DNA of 64,000 nt from Maribellus sp. YY47 (lineage in GTDB: Bacteria > Bacteroidota > Bacteroidia > Bacteroidales > Prolixibacteraceae), in contig NZ_JALGYW010000013.1 of the NCBI RefSeq assembly GCF_023111095.1, forward strand, positions 62,001 to 126,000, given 5' to 3'. The stretch's first letter is position 1, and each line of letters starts with the position of its first letter. Both the position numbers and the translations under genes were made by a program. Below, in pieces: positions 28,281-37,640 of this stretch. Below the pieces are notes generated by a model, which saw nothing but the letters and a program-made list of their open reading frames with translations, had not been told where the DNA came from and made no database searches.

Positions 28281-29117
28281 ATGGAAGCGTTTGAGCACTT
28301 ACTCGATTATCAAATTTTCAAATACAAGGAATTTGTATTTAGCCTGAAATCAGTATTGATCGTTTTATTTGCTGTTGTTGTTACCCATCTGTTTCTGTGG
28401 ATCATAAAAAAAATACTTTTCCGCAAAAAGAAATCACTCGATCCGTCGAAGCAGGGTAACCTGATCAGCGTGTTTCAGATCATCAAATATTTTGTTTGGG
28501 TAATTACAATCCTGATCATTCTCGAATCTTTCGGGCTAAAGCTGACGGTTTTAATGGCGGGATCAGCGGCTTTGCTGGTAGGTGTTGGCCTGGGGCTTCA
28601 AAGTACGTTTAATGATTTTGTTTCGGGCCTGATTTTATTGTTTGAAGGTTCGATTCGTGTTGGAGATATTTTGGAAGTGGATGGAGAAATTTTGCTGATA
28701 CGAAAAATCGGTTTGCGAACTTCGGAGGCACTTACCCGCGACGATATTATGGTCATTATTCCAAATTCACTGATCACCAACAGCAAAGTAATTAACTGGA
28801 GCCACCAGTCGAAAAAGACCCGTTTCCGGATAAAAGTTGGAGTAGCTTACGGAAGCGATATTGACTTGGTGGAAAGACTTTTGAAAGAAAGCGCTGCCGA
28901 ACATCCCGAAGTGGTAGAAGCGGAACTCATCAAAGCTCGTTTTGTCGATTTTGGCAGTTCTTCGCTCGATTTCGAATTGTTGTTTTTCAGTAAAAACATT
29001 TTCCGCATCGAAAATGTAAAATCCGACATCCGGAAAACCATCAACCGCAAGTTTGTAGAAAACAAGGTTACCATTCCGTTCCCGCAACTAGACCTGCATA
29101 TGAAATCGGGGAATTAG
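28281..29117 (+). CDS. Small-conductance mechanosensitive channel (MscS family)
   Basis: A 278-residue inner-membrane channel. Two N-terminal helices are followed by the pore helix TM3 with the Gly/Ala pattern GSAALLVGVGLGLQSTFNDFVSGLILLFEGSIRVGD, then the beta domain (IRKIGLRTSEALTRDDIMVIIPNSLITN) and the C-terminal alpha/beta vestibule. It opens on hypo-osmotic shock to release solutes. ATG 28281 is preferred over GTG 28275. Placement after the trehalose and acetyl-beta-lysine genes fits a joint osmotic role. Confidence 0.93.
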   Translation: MEAFEHLLDYQIFKYKEFVFSLKSVLIVLFAVVVTHLFLWIIKKILFRKKKSLDPSKQGNLISVFQIIKYFVWVITILIILESFGLKLTVLMAGSAALLVGVGLGLQSTFNDFVSGLILLFEGSIRVGDILEVDGEILLIRKIGLRTSEALTRDDIMVIIPNSLITNSKVINWSHQSKKTRFRIKVGVAYGSDIDLVERLLKESAAEHPEVVEAELIKARFVDFGSSSLDFELLFFSKNIFRIENVKSDIRKTINRKFVENKVTIPFPQLDLHMKSGN

Positions 29118-29124
29118 ACGTTTA

Positions 29125-32100
29125 TCATTTAAAATCTCTGGAGCGGAAAAGCTCTCCCTGAACCACCTGCAGAGTCCGTGAATTTTCTTCGGTTTTCACT
29201 GAATTTGCCCGCTTTTGAAAAGATCCCAGGTTGCGTCCTTTGTTTTTTAAGCTCATGATCTCATTCATATTGAAACAGGTATTTACCACCACATGAATCA
29301 CTTCACCGGCAATTTGCAGCTTTCCTTCCACCATCAGCAAATTCGACTGAAGAATCACTTTCCTGTATTTTTCAAAAACGGTGGACCATACCACAAGGTT
29401 GGCAAAACCGGTTTCATCTTCGATGGTAATAAACAACACACCTTTAGCCGTCCCCGGGCGCTGCCTGACGGTAATCAGTCCACACATTCTAACAGACTGC
29501 CCATTTTTCATCGAGCTTAATCCCGAGGTCGGCGTCACGTTCATCCGGTTCAACCTGCCCCGCAAAAAACTAACCGGATGAGCTTTCAGCGACAAGGAAG
29601 TGCTTGCATAATCCTGGATCACGTGTTCGCTGTCGGTCATAGCCGGAAGCTGAACAACTTCTTCGGAGGCACTTTGCGAAGGTGTTCCGGTAAATACCCC
29701 GGTTGGATGATCGCGCAAAGCCGAAACTTCCCACAAAGCCTGCCTTCTGTCGAGGCCAATGGAACGAAAAGCATCGGCATCGGCCAACCGTTCGAGCGCC
29801 GCCGGAGAAACACCTGCATCTAAAAGTTCATTTACATTTTTATAAGATACACACCTGCCCAAAACCAGCTTTTCCATATCTTCTTCGCGTAAACCTTTTA
29901 CCTGCCGAAAACCCAAACGAAGCGCACAATACGCCCCTTCCTTTTCTTCCAGGGTATTATCCCAATAAGAATGATTGACATCCACAGGCCGCACCTCCAC
30001 CCCATGTTTGCGGGCATCGATCACAATTTGTGCCGGCTGATAAAATCCCATGGGCTGACTGTTGAGCAAAGCTGCTGCAAAAACGTCAGGATAATGGCAT
30101 TTCAGCCACGATGAAATATACACCAGCAAGGCAAAACTGGCTGCATGACTTTCAGGAAAACCATAACTTCCAAATCCTTCGATTTGCTTAAACACACGTG
30201 AAGCAAACTCTTCGGTATAACCTCGTTTTACCATGCCTCCAACCAGCTTTTCGCGGTACCAGCTTACCTTCCCCTTCGATTTAAACGTGGCCATGCTTCG
30301 GCGTAAACCATCGGCCTCGGCAGGAGTAAATCCTGCAGCTACAATGGCAATTTCCATTGCCTGCTCCTGAAACAGAGGAACTCCCAACGTTCTTCCTAAA
30401 ATTTCCTTTAATTCTTCTGAAGGAAATTCCACCGGCTCCTCGCCATTGCGCCTTTTTAAATACGGATGTACCATATCGCCCTGAATGGGGCCGGGACGTA
30501 CAATGGCCACTTCGATTACCAGATCGTAGAATTTTCGGGGTCGCAACCGTGGTAACATCGACATTTGCGCCCGGCTTTCAATCTGAAATACTCCAAGCGT
30601 ATCGGCGTGGCTGATCATTTCGTACACTTTCGGATCGTCTTGCGGAATATTTGCCAAGGTCAGATCGAGTCCATAATGCCGCTTAGCCAGGTCAAACGCT
30701 TTTCGGATACAGGTAAGCATTCCCAGCGCCAGCACATCCACTTTCATAAATCCCAGCGCTTCAATATCGTCTTTGTTCCATTCTATACAGGTGCGGTCTT
30801 CCATGCGGGCATTCAGTATCGGGCACAGTTCGTGCAATTTTCCGCGGGTAATCACAAATCCTCCTGTATGCTGTCCCAACTGACGAGGAAAGCCAATGTA
30901 TTGCATCGTAATTTCCAATACTTTGCGCAAATGCGGATCGCGGGGATTGAAACTGGAAGTATCTGTCGTTTTTCCTTCAAACCAGTCTTCGGTAAACTCG
31001 TATTTTGATTTCGAAAGTACATTGATTGCATCAAGCGACAATCCCATCGCTTTGCCCACATCGCGTACGGCTCCTTTCCAATGCACCTGCGTAACAGTAG
31101 CCACAATGCCGGCCCGGTCGCGACCGTACTTCTCGTAAATATACTGCATGATCTCCTCGCGGCGCTCGTGTTCAAAATCCACATCAATGTCAGGAGGTTC
31201 ATTACGTTCGTCGCTCATAAACCGCGCAAACAGCACTTTAATTTTAGACGGATCGACAGCCGTAATTCCGAGACAATAGCAAACCACCGAATTAGCAGCC
31301 GAACCACGTCCCTGGCAAAGAATCCCGCGGGCACGGGCTTCCCGTACATAATCGTACACCGTAAGAAAGTAGGAAGCATAATCTTTCCGCCCGATAAACT
31401 CCAGCTCCATATCAATGGTTTCCTTGATCTTTGCGGGAATCTCCTTTCCAAAATACTCGTGAGCACCTTTCCATGCGAGATAAACCAACTCTTCCATGGG
31501 TGTTCGTCCTTCGCTGGTAATTTCTTCCGGGTAACGATATTTTAGCTCATCGAGCGAGAAACGACAGAAATCGGCTAGTTTCAATGCATTTCGAATGGCT
31601 TCCGGATATGGACGAAAAAGACGGTGCATTTCAGGAATCGACTTTAAGTAACGCTCGGCATTTTGGTGCAATTTAAAACCCGCCGACTGAATGGTACATT
31701 TCTCGCGGATGCACGTAAGCACATCCTGCAACTCTCTTCGTTCGGCGGCATGATAATGCACGTCGTTGGTCGCCACCAGCGGTACTCCCAATCGCGAAAG
31801 CCGAAATAGTTTTTTATGATCATCGCCCTGATACGAAAAACTTGCTGCGAGATACAGATCGCTGCCCAGCCTTTCTTTGTACTCTTTCAGCGCAGTTAAG
31901 AATTCAGTCTGGAAATCAAAATCGGTATTAAGTGATGCCGGTGGTATCGCAATAAATTTGATTCCTGCGGCATATTTATAGACATCGGTCCGGTAAAGAA
32001 AACATTCCCCTTTTTCTGCGCGCAGGTTACCATCGGTCAACAACTTCGACAAGTTGGCATAGCCGTTTTTGTTGATTGGATAAGCCAATAACGACGGGCC

Positions 32101-32319
32101 ATCCAGCAAAACGAGATGACAGCCGGGTATCAGTCTCACACGCTTCTCCCGTGCTGTTACATGGGCGCGAACCACTCCTGCGAGTGTATTGCGATCGGTA
32201 ATCGCAATTGCTTTGTATCCCAGTATTGCAGCTTGTTCAACCAGCTCGTCGGGATGCGAGCCTCCCCTTAAAAACGAATAACTGGTGGTTACCTGTAATT
32301 CTGCATACTCCATCGCCAC
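29125..32319 (-). CDS. dnaE2: Error-prone DNA polymerase DnaE2
   Basis: A 1064-residue C-family polymerase of ImuABC/DnaE2 type. The N-terminal PHP domain starts YAELQVTTSYSFLRGGSHPDEL; the palm has QGRGSAANS (336-344) and PPDIDVDFEHERREE with catalytic Asp377/Asp379; the C-terminus has an OB fold (SVRMCGLITVRQRPGTAKGVLFITIEDETG). ATG 32313 is an equally possible start. It lies 12 bases after imuB on the same strand. It synthesises across lesions during damage-induced mutagenesis. Confidence 0.94.
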   Translation of the reverse strand: MAMEYAELQVTTSYSFLRGGSHPDELVEQAAILGYKAIAITDRNTLAGVVRAHVTAREKRVRLIPGCHLVLLDGPSLLAYPINKNGYANLSKLLTDGNLRAEKGECFLYRTDVYKYAAGIKFIAIPPASLNTDFDFQTEFLTALKEYKERLGSDLYLAASFSYQGDDHKKLFRLSRLGVPLVATNDVHYHAAERRELQDVLTCIREKCTIQSAGFKLHQNAERYLKSIPEMHRLFRPYPEAIRNALKLADFCRFSLDELKYRYPEEITSEGRTPMEELVYLAWKGAHEYFGKEIPAKIKETIDMELEFIGRKDYASYFLTVYDYVREARARGILCQGRGSAANSVVCYCLGITAVDPSKIKVLFARFMSDERNEPPDIDVDFEHERREEIMQYIYEKYGRDRAGIVATVTQVHWKGAVRDVGKAMGLSLDAINVLSKSKYEFTEDWFEGKTTDTSSFNPRDPHLRKVLEITMQYIGFPRQLGQHTGGFVITRGKLHELCPILNARMEDRTCIEWNKDDIEALGFMKVDVLALGMLTCIRKAFDLAKRHYGLDLTLANIPQDDPKVYEMISHADTLGVFQIESRAQMSMLPRLRPRKFYDLVIEVAIVRPGPIQGDMVHPYLKRRNGEEPVEFPSEELKEILGRTLGVPLFQEQAMEIAIVAAGFTPAEADGLRRSMATFKSKGKVSWYREKLVGGMVKRGYTEEFASRVFKQIEGFGSYGFPESHAASFALLVYISSWLKCHYPDVFAAALLNSQPMGFYQPAQIVIDARKHGVEVRPVDVNHSYWDNTLEEKEGAYCALRLGFRQVKGLREEDMEKLVLGRCVSYKNVNELLDAGVSPAALERLADADAFRSIGLDRRQALWEVSALRDHPTGVFTGTPSQSASEEVVQLPAMTDSEHVIQDYASTSLSLKAHPVSFLRGRLNRMNVTPTSGLSSMKNGQSVRMCGLITVRQRPGTAKGVLFITIEDETGFANLVVWSTVFEKYRKVILQSNLLMVEGKLQIAGEVIHVVVNTCFNMNEIMSLKNKGRNLGSFQKRANSVKTEENSRTLQVVQGELFRSRDFK

Positions 32320-32331
32320 TCTCCTCTTTTA

Positions 32332-33825
32332 TTACACAAAAAATCCGTGAAGAAACCATTCCGGTTTTCGATCCCCATACAAACCCAACCGGAACAGCCA
32401 GTAACGTGCTCCGTTTTCATCTTCCACCTGGTAATAATCTCTTGGCGGCCCGCTCTGCAACCACCACTCCTGCTCAATACGTTCGGGTCCATCGGCACAA
32501 ACAATGTTGATAATCTCGCCTTTGTACCTGAAATGTTTCGGAGGATAATCGGGCAAAGCCACCATCACCTCAACCGGTTCCGGCCGGGATAAAATATGAA
32601 GTGGCCGCGGTTTGTCGGTACGCCATTCGGTTTCGGGTTGCTCACCTAGTGTGCTTACCTCTTTCACCGAGCGTTCGGGCCAGTAATGTTCCTGCGGCAG
32701 GTAACGATGAACAGCTTGTGCTCCCACCTTTCCGGCTATATTATCCAGTAATTCAGCAATAGCAGTCTGGTTGCTTCCGGGCATGCTCCACAGGGCTTCC
32801 TGTGCTTCACTGACATCTTCCACCAAAGTAGCTTCGAGCGTAAATAATTCAATACCCAGTGCGGGTTCCAGTTCCACTATTTTCAACTCGAAAAGCCGGA
32901 AAAGATGTGCTGCATTTCGCGATGCCCGATTCGTTCCAATGCTTATCTGAACGGTTTCACCATCTAACCGGTAACCTTTAAAAACGCCGGTACGCATTCC
33001 TTTTCCTTCCCTGAAAAACCGGGCACACAACATTTCGAGCAAACGCTCCAGTGCAATTTCAATTCCTTTTGCGGTGCGAATAGGCTCCAAACAAGGCAGG
33101 CGTTCCAAATAAACCGGTGTAGGCTGAACGGGCTTTAATAATTCGCGTTCGGTGCCCAGAGCCTGACCTAAGCGGTAAAGTAACATTTCTCCCAAACGTC
33201 GGCGCAGGTTGGCGCGCGGAATAGATAAAAGCTGACCAATTTGACGAAATCCCAGTTTATTTAACCGCTGCAAAGTAACATCATCCAGACGAAGAGCTAC
33301 AGGAGGCAACAGAGCCAGGGCATCGGACTGTTTTTGAGCCTCAACAATTAATTCGTTTCCATAACGGGCAACAGCCCGCGCTGCACCAATGGTATCGGCA
33401 ATGGCCGCTCGCACGCTGTATCCACCTTTGCGTAAACGGCTAATAATGGTTCTGACATAAGGAAGCTCGCCGCCCCACAGATGTGCACAACCAGAAATAT
33501 CGAGTATCAACCCATCTGTAGGATCAACAGCAACAGTGGGTGTAAAACGGAAACACCATTCAGCCAGATCCTTTAACAACTTTTCTTCCGCTGCGGGTTC
33601 TGCGGCAAACACTTTTACATCAGGAAATATCGCACGAACATCGGCAACCACCATTCCGCGGGTAATACCTTCTTCCTCCAGGGCCGGACTCACTGCACGA
33701 GCCACCATTCGCCCATGTTCCGCGGCATATAGCAAAAAAGGTCCATTCCGCAATTCCGGATTAATTTTCACCAGTCTGTCGGGTGCCAGATAGCCAAACC
33801 AAATATATAAATAGCGTTTAGGCAT
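32332..33825 (-). CDS. imuB: ImuB, inactive Y-family polymerase
   Basis: From ATG 33825 (MPKRYLYIWFGYLAPDRLVK) the product is 497 residues. It has a Y-family core (AEHGRMVARAVSPALEEEGI, VDPTDGLILDISGCAHLWGGE, RAAIADTIGAARAVARYG, QIGQLLSIPRANLRRRLGE) but not the acidic catalytic residues of active Y polymerases, as in other ImuB proteins, which act as beta-clamp and DnaE2 hubs. The start overlaps the imuA stop by eight bases (ATGCCTAA), indicating translational coupling. Longer in-frame extensions overlap imuA and are not used. Confidence 0.92.
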   Translation of the reverse strand: MPKRYLYIWFGYLAPDRLVKINPELRNGPFLLYAAEHGRMVARAVSPALEEEGITRGMVVADVRAIFPDVKVFAAEPAAEEKLLKDLAEWCFRFTPTVAVDPTDGLILDISGCAHLWGGELPYVRTIISRLRKGGYSVRAAIADTIGAARAVARYGNELIVEAQKQSDALALLPPVALRLDDVTLQRLNKLGFRQIGQLLSIPRANLRRRLGEMLLYRLGQALGTERELLKPVQPTPVYLERLPCLEPIRTAKGIEIALERLLEMLCARFFREGKGMRTGVFKGYRLDGETVQISIGTNRASRNAAHLFRLFELKIVELEPALGIELFTLEATLVEDVSEAQEALWSMPGSNQTAIAELLDNIAGKVGAQAVHRYLPQEHYWPERSVKEVSTLGEQPETEWRTDKPRPLHILSRPEPVEVMVALPDYPPKHFRYKGEIINIVCADGPERIEQEWWLQSGPPRDYYQVEDENGARYWLFRLGLYGDRKPEWFLHGFFV

Positions 33826-34564
33826 ATTTTCGCTGTTTTTTGACTGATTTTGCAGACAACGCAGTCGATTGCTGAACTGAATAAAGCTTTTCATTCTTCC
33901 ATTCGAACTGCCAGATGCCCGGCCGGCCATTTCGAATTTTAACCAGTTCAACCTGCCACCGGGGAAAACCCACTCCGGGAAGTCCATCATTTGCAGAACT
34001 TGGCAAGGGTGTGATTTTCCAACGTGCCACACAGGCCAATGCATTTTCCATACGCGGCTGCCTGCGATGCAGAAATCCTGTTACCTTGCTGTCTTCAACT
34101 GCCAGCTGCAATCGGCGCGATTCGGCAAAGTTCACATCGCGCAATTCGGCTACAACTGCCGACAAAGCTTTATTTTTTAATGCCTGTTCCATCACCCATA
34201 GTACTTCTTTCGGGCGCCGAACATCGATAAAAATAACCCGGTGAGGTTCAATACCTAGAAACTTTAATGCCGGAGGAAACAACTTCCGGTTAAAACTCAC
34301 CCAGAGGCAAATTCCCCCTTTTTTCATGAGCGTTCCCAACAACACGGAAAGAAATCCGTTAGCCGCAGCCGCACAAGTTTCGTCAGGACTACTGAACTCG
34401 TGAATTGCCCCCACAGGAAAAATACCGCCGGGAAAAGCTGCGTTCATCGCTCCCAACCCAAAATCAAGCCGGCGGCTATCGTCCCCCACATTGAATCCTT
34501 CCATCGAAAGAATCTTTTCTCTCAGCTGCCTGATCATCTCATTTTTTCCCGTAATCGCTTCCAT
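33818..34564 (-). CDS. imuA: ImuA, RecA-like mutasome protein
   Basis: A 248-residue protein of the ImuA (SulA/RecA-like) family: LDFGLGAMNAAFPGGIFPVGAIHEFSS near residues 33-60, then a RecA-like core (GGICLWVSFNRKLFPPALKFLGIEP, VLWVMEQALKNKALSAVVAELRDVNF) without a complete Walker A. It is first of the imuA-imuB-dnaE2 cassette, transcribed away from the S24 repressor gene, with 63 bases between the starts carrying two operator-like palindromes. Confidence 0.88.
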   Translation of the reverse strand: MEAITGKNEMIRQLREKILSMEGFNVGDDSRRLDFGLGAMNAAFPGGIFPVGAIHEFSSPDETCAAAANGFLSVLLGTLMKKGGICLWVSFNRKLFPPALKFLGIEPHRVIFIDVRRPKEVLWVMEQALKNKALSAVVAELRDVNFAESRRLQLAVEDSKVTGFLHRRQPRMENALACVARWKITPLPSSANDGLPGVGFPRWQVELVKIRNGRPGIWQFEWKNEKLYSVQQSTALSAKSVKKQRKYA

Positions 34565-34585
34565 AATTGAGAATTATTTCTAAAT

Positions 34586-34627
34586 TTGTTACGATCAATA
34601 ACAAAACTTTGTTTCTAAATATAACAA
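34586..34627. promoter_or_regulatory. Two TTGTT-N9-AACAA operator-like palindromes
   Basis: TTGTT-ACGATCAAT-AACAA (34586-34604) and TTGTT-TCTAAATAT-AACAA (34609-34627): identical arms and spacer, 23 bases start to start. They fill the gap between divergent imuA and the S24 repressor gene, the second ending just before the repressor's GTG. Likely operators of that repressor. Confidence 0.65.
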
Positions 34628-35437
34628 GTGAATAACAAAACGCAAAAGATTTTTTTTGCCGGTAACATTAAATTTCTTCGCGAACGGAAGAAAATGAGCC
34701 AGGAAGCACTAGCTGTAAAGCTGGGATTAACCCGTGCCAAGTTGGCCGCTATTGAAGCCGGGAACACCAAATCTCCGCAACCGGCGGATTATCTCAATTT
34801 TTCGGAATTTTTTAAAATCAGCATCGACACTTTGCTGAAAATTGATCTGTCGAAACTGGGCGAACTAAAAATCAGGGAACTGGAAACCGGAAACGACGTT
34901 TACATTCGGGGAGGAAACCTTCGGGTACTGGCCATTTCGGTAGACAAATCGAATAATGAAAACATTGAGTATGTTCCGGTAAAAGCCAAAGCCGGATATA
35001 TGGCAGGATACAATGACCCTGAATTTATTGCCGGCCTTCCCAAATATTCCATCCCCAACCTGCCGTCGCAAGGAACATTCCGCATATTTCCATCGGTTGG
35101 CGATTCGATGTTGCCTGTTCCCGAAGGCAGCGACATTATTGCGCAATATGTAGCCGACTGGACCGGGTTAAAAGCCAATACCCCCTGCATTGTTATTCTG
35201 AAAGGGCAACAGGATTTTGTGTTTAAAATGGTAACTGTAAATACCGACGGTACTTTGTTGTTGAAATCACTCAACCCTGAATACCAACCATACTTTGTTG
35301 ACGTAAGCGATGTAATGGAAATATGGCGTTTTTATGCCTACACCAGCCGCGAATTTCCGGAATCTCCCACCGAAATGGGCGTCGTATTAAAAGCGATTAA
35401 AGCCCTGGAAGAAAAAATCCGGGATATACAGAAATAA
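34628..35437 (+). CDS. LexA-like repressor: XRE helix-turn-helix plus S24 autoprotease
   Basis: A 269-residue protein starting with GTG. Residues 10-70 are a Cro/XRE helix-turn-helix (NIKFLRERKKMSQEALAVKLGLTRAKLAAIEAG). The C-terminus is an S24/LexA peptidase: Ser160 in GDSMLPVPEGSD and Lys200 in DFVFKMV make the catalytic dyad, and Ala122-Gly123 or Ala126-Gly127 (KAGYMAG) are the cleavage-site candidates at LexA-like spacing. It should repress the divergent imuA-imuB-dnaE2 genes and itself until damage triggers self-cleavage. A C-terminal helix (about 245-269) is extra relative to LexA. Confidence 0.88.
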   Translation: MNNKTQKIFFAGNIKFLRERKKMSQEALAVKLGLTRAKLAAIEAGNTKSPQPADYLNFSEFFKISIDTLLKIDLSKLGELKIRELETGNDVYIRGGNLRVLAISVDKSNNENIEYVPVKAKAGYMAGYNDPEFIAGLPKYSIPNLPSQGTFRIFPSVGDSMLPVPEGSDIIAQYVADWTGLKANTPCIVILKGQQDFVFKMVTVNTDGTLLLKSLNPEYQPYFVDVSDVMEIWRFYAYTSREFPESPTEMGVVLKAIKALEEKIRDIQK

Positions 35438-35486
35438 AGGGCACTTAATTCCTCCTTCTTGAAATACAGTCCGTCTAATGCAAGTA

Positions 35487-35522
35487 GAAAGAAGGCATTT
35501 CTTAATTGAAAAACCTTCTTTT
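35487..35522 (+). terminator. Terminator of the S24 repressor gene
   Basis: AAAGAAGG / CCTTCTTT 8-bp stem with an 18-base loop, then TTAAATTT. Confidence 0.5.
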
Positions 35523-35583
35523 AAATTTAAAATCGGGGACGACAGGGAGTAAACCGCAAAAGGAAATACTCATTCCAAAGGAT

Positions 35584-36027
35584 TTAATGACAAGCGGCCC
35601 GTGCATTTATCATGGAGGCATTGCCTTCGCCATTCCAATCTTCATAATGCCAGGTAAAATGAACGGTTGCCACTATTTTACCGGTATCAGACGACCGCAC
35701 TCTAAAGGTCATGGTTTGATTACTGTTGCCCGAAACTGAAATATCACGAACAAATAAATGGCAGTTAAATAAACTCTCAATGGTATATTCATGACCTTCG
35801 GAATCTGTAATTGTACCACTGGCTTTATTAAGCACCTTACCGGTGGCAAAAAATGTCATGTTCATAACAACAAGCCCCGAGTAGTCTCCAATACAGTCAA
35901 TTGGCACTACTGCAGGATTCCATTCCCAGGGCACCACAGCACTACTTTTATTTCCCCGGGCATTTCCGGCACCTGCCACAAAAGCAAATAAGAAAATGAA
36001 TACAGCTAAAAACCTAAGATTTTTCAT
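35584..36027 (-). CDS. Exported protein of unknown function
   Basis: A 147-residue protein with a signal peptide (MKNLRFLAVFIFLFAFVAGAGNARG) and a beta-rich mature part with three cysteines that could form a disulfide in the periplasm (PIDCIGDYSG, SLFNCHLFV, ARAACH). FHWHYED-like and GKIVATVHFTWHYEDWNGEG patterns suggest a compact beta-sandwich. No family recognised. Direct repeats upstream (36108-36140) may control it. Confidence 0.6.
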   Translation of the reverse strand: MKNLRFLAVFIFLFAFVAGAGNARGNKSSAVVPWEWNPAVVPIDCIGDYSGLVVMNMTFFATGKVLNKASGTITDSEGHEYTIESLFNCHLFVRDISVSGNSNQTMTFRVRSSDTGKIVATVHFTWHYEDWNGEGNASMINARAACH

Positions 36028-36107
36028 GGTAATTGATTTTAAAGTTTAACTACCACAAGTTCCTGATTTATCATTGAGACGACATATTAAGCATGCGGCA
36101 CAAAATC

Positions 36108-36140
36108 GCAATTTTGAAGCATTTGTTGCAATTTTAAGCA
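36108..36140. repeat. Direct repeat GCAATTTT(G)AAGCA, 20-base period
   Basis: GCAATTTTGAAGCA (36108-36121) and GCAATTTTAAGCA (36128-36140) lie 20 bases apart, about two helical turns, 80 bases upstream of the exported-protein gene. An oppositely oriented TTAAAATTG follows at 36152-36160. Looks like a tandem activator site. The rest of the 275-base gap (36028-36302) holds only the tRNA terminator. Confidence 0.4.
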
Positions 36141-36265
36141 CTGTGTTTAGATTAAAATTGAATTGGAGAATGTCGGAAAGTGAATATATGCTTGAAATTT
36201 GTTTCCCCACAGAAAGTTCAATTGATCCGAAGTGAACCTTACAAAAGTACCCCTAAAAAACAAAA

Positions 36266-36289
36266 GGGATCAGATTTTCATCTAATCCC
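36266..36289 (-). terminator. Terminator after tRNA-Arg
   Basis: GGGAT-C-AGAT / ATCT-A-ATCCC interrupted stem with a TTTC loop, followed on the minus strand by TTTTGTTTTTTAG. Confidence 0.6.
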
Positions 36290-36302
36290 CTATTCAATCA
36301 AG

Positions 36303-36376
<74 letters not shown>

Positions 36377-36499
36377 AGCCTTATTTTGCGCTGCAAAAGT
36401 ATAAATCAAATTTCAAACTCCAAATCCAAAACTCCAAATTAATCAGAAAAATCAAAATTTGTCGCTTTTATTGATCACTTTTACCGCATTATAGCTTTC

Positions 36500-37534
36500 C
36501 TACAACAGGTGAATTCCGTTGTTTTTGCAGGTTTCAGTCATTTCGTCGGGCCAAATGCTCGACTGAATTTCGCCGATATGTGCCTTTCTTAAAAAGTACA
36601 TGCACAACCTCGACTGACCAATACCTCCTCCAATAGTTAACGGTAATTCACCGTTCAGCAACATTTTGTGCCAAAGCAGTTCTTTGCGTTCTTCCTGACC
36701 ACGCAATTTCAACTGCTCCATCAATACGTTTTGATCAACCCGAATCCCCATCGATGAGATTTCAAATGAACGCTGCAATACGTCGTTCCACAAAATAATA
36801 TCGCCGTTAAGGCCTTTAAAACCATTTACGGTTTCGGTGCTCCAGTCATCGTAATCGGGAGCACGGCCATCGTGAATTTCGCCGTTTAACATCACGCCTC
36901 CAATTCCGATAACGAAAACAGCCCCATATTTTTTGGCTTCTTCGTTTTCACGTTCACGCGGAGTTAAATCCGGATATTTTTCAGCCAATTCTTCGGCATG
37001 AACAAAAGTTATTTCCTCCGGAAGCTGAGGTTCAATCTCTAAAAAATTTTCAGAGATAAAATACTCAGTTCTTACCAGGGCCGAATATATCTTGCGAACA
37101 ATGTATTTCAGGAAATCCAGATTGCGTTCTTCGGCAGTAATAACCCGCTCCCAGTCCCACTGGTCGACATAAAGCGAGTGAATGTTGGATAGTTCTTCAT
37201 CGGGACGAATGGCATTCATATCGGTGTAAATTCCGAAGCCAGTCTTCACCTCCAGATCGGCCAATGCCAATCTTTTCCACTTGGCCAGCGACTGTACAAT
37301 TTCAGCCATTTCGTCGCCTAATTCTTTGATCGGAAATGAAACCGGTCTTTCAATTCCATTTAAATCGTCGTTAATACCTGTTCCTTTTTTCACAAAAAGT
37401 GGCGCGGTAATTCTCCTCAAACGTAATTCGGATGAAAGATTCAGCTGAAAGAAATCTTTCAACTGCTTTATTGCCTGCTCCGTTTGATTCAAATCCAATA
37501 GGGATTTGTAGTTTTTTGGTATGTATAAATTCAT
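36500..37534 (-). CDS. asnA: Aspartate--ammonia ligase (asparagine synthetase A)
   Basis: A 344-residue class II aminoacyl-tRNA-synthetase-like enzyme that makes asparagine from aspartate, ammonia and ATP. Conserved blocks: RITAPLFVKKGTGINDDLNG (motif 2 region), LYVDQWDWE, YGAVFVIGIGGVMLNGEIHDGRAPDYDDW and the terminal GGGIGQSRLCMYFLRKAHIGEIQ (motif 3). Length is that of AsnA. Monocistronic between the tRNA and the acyl-CoA dehydrogenase terminator; a -7-like element sits about 110 bases upstream, leaving a leader of roughly 100 nt. Confidence 0.95.
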   Translation of the reverse strand: MNLYIPKNYKSLLDLNQTEQAIKQLKDFFQLNLSSELRLRRITAPLFVKKGTGINDDLNGIERPVSFPIKELGDEMAEIVQSLAKWKRLALADLEVKTGFGIYTDMNAIRPDEELSNIHSLYVDQWDWERVITAEERNLDFLKYIVRKIYSALVRTEYFISENFLEIEPQLPEEITFVHAEELAEKYPDLTPRERENEEAKKYGAVFVIGIGGVMLNGEIHDGRAPDYDDWSTETVNGFKGLNGDIILWNDVLQRSFEISSMGIRVDQNVLMEQLKLRGQEERKELLWHKMLLNGELPLTIGGGIGQSRLCMYFLRKAHIGEIQSSIWPDEMTETCKNNGIHLL

Positions 37535-37640
37535 GCTGTTAAATAAATCTGTTTACAAGCGAATAAAATGCAACTCGCTCCTTTCTATTCGACCGAACCA
37601 AACTTTATTTCATTTTATCAGCTTAAAGTCTGTTTCAGCG

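Noticed and set aside
34565-34627. Clear -33/-7 promoter for imuA on the minus strand
   Set aside because: No good TAnnTTTG was found in that direction, only the operator-like palindromes; the promoter could not be placed.
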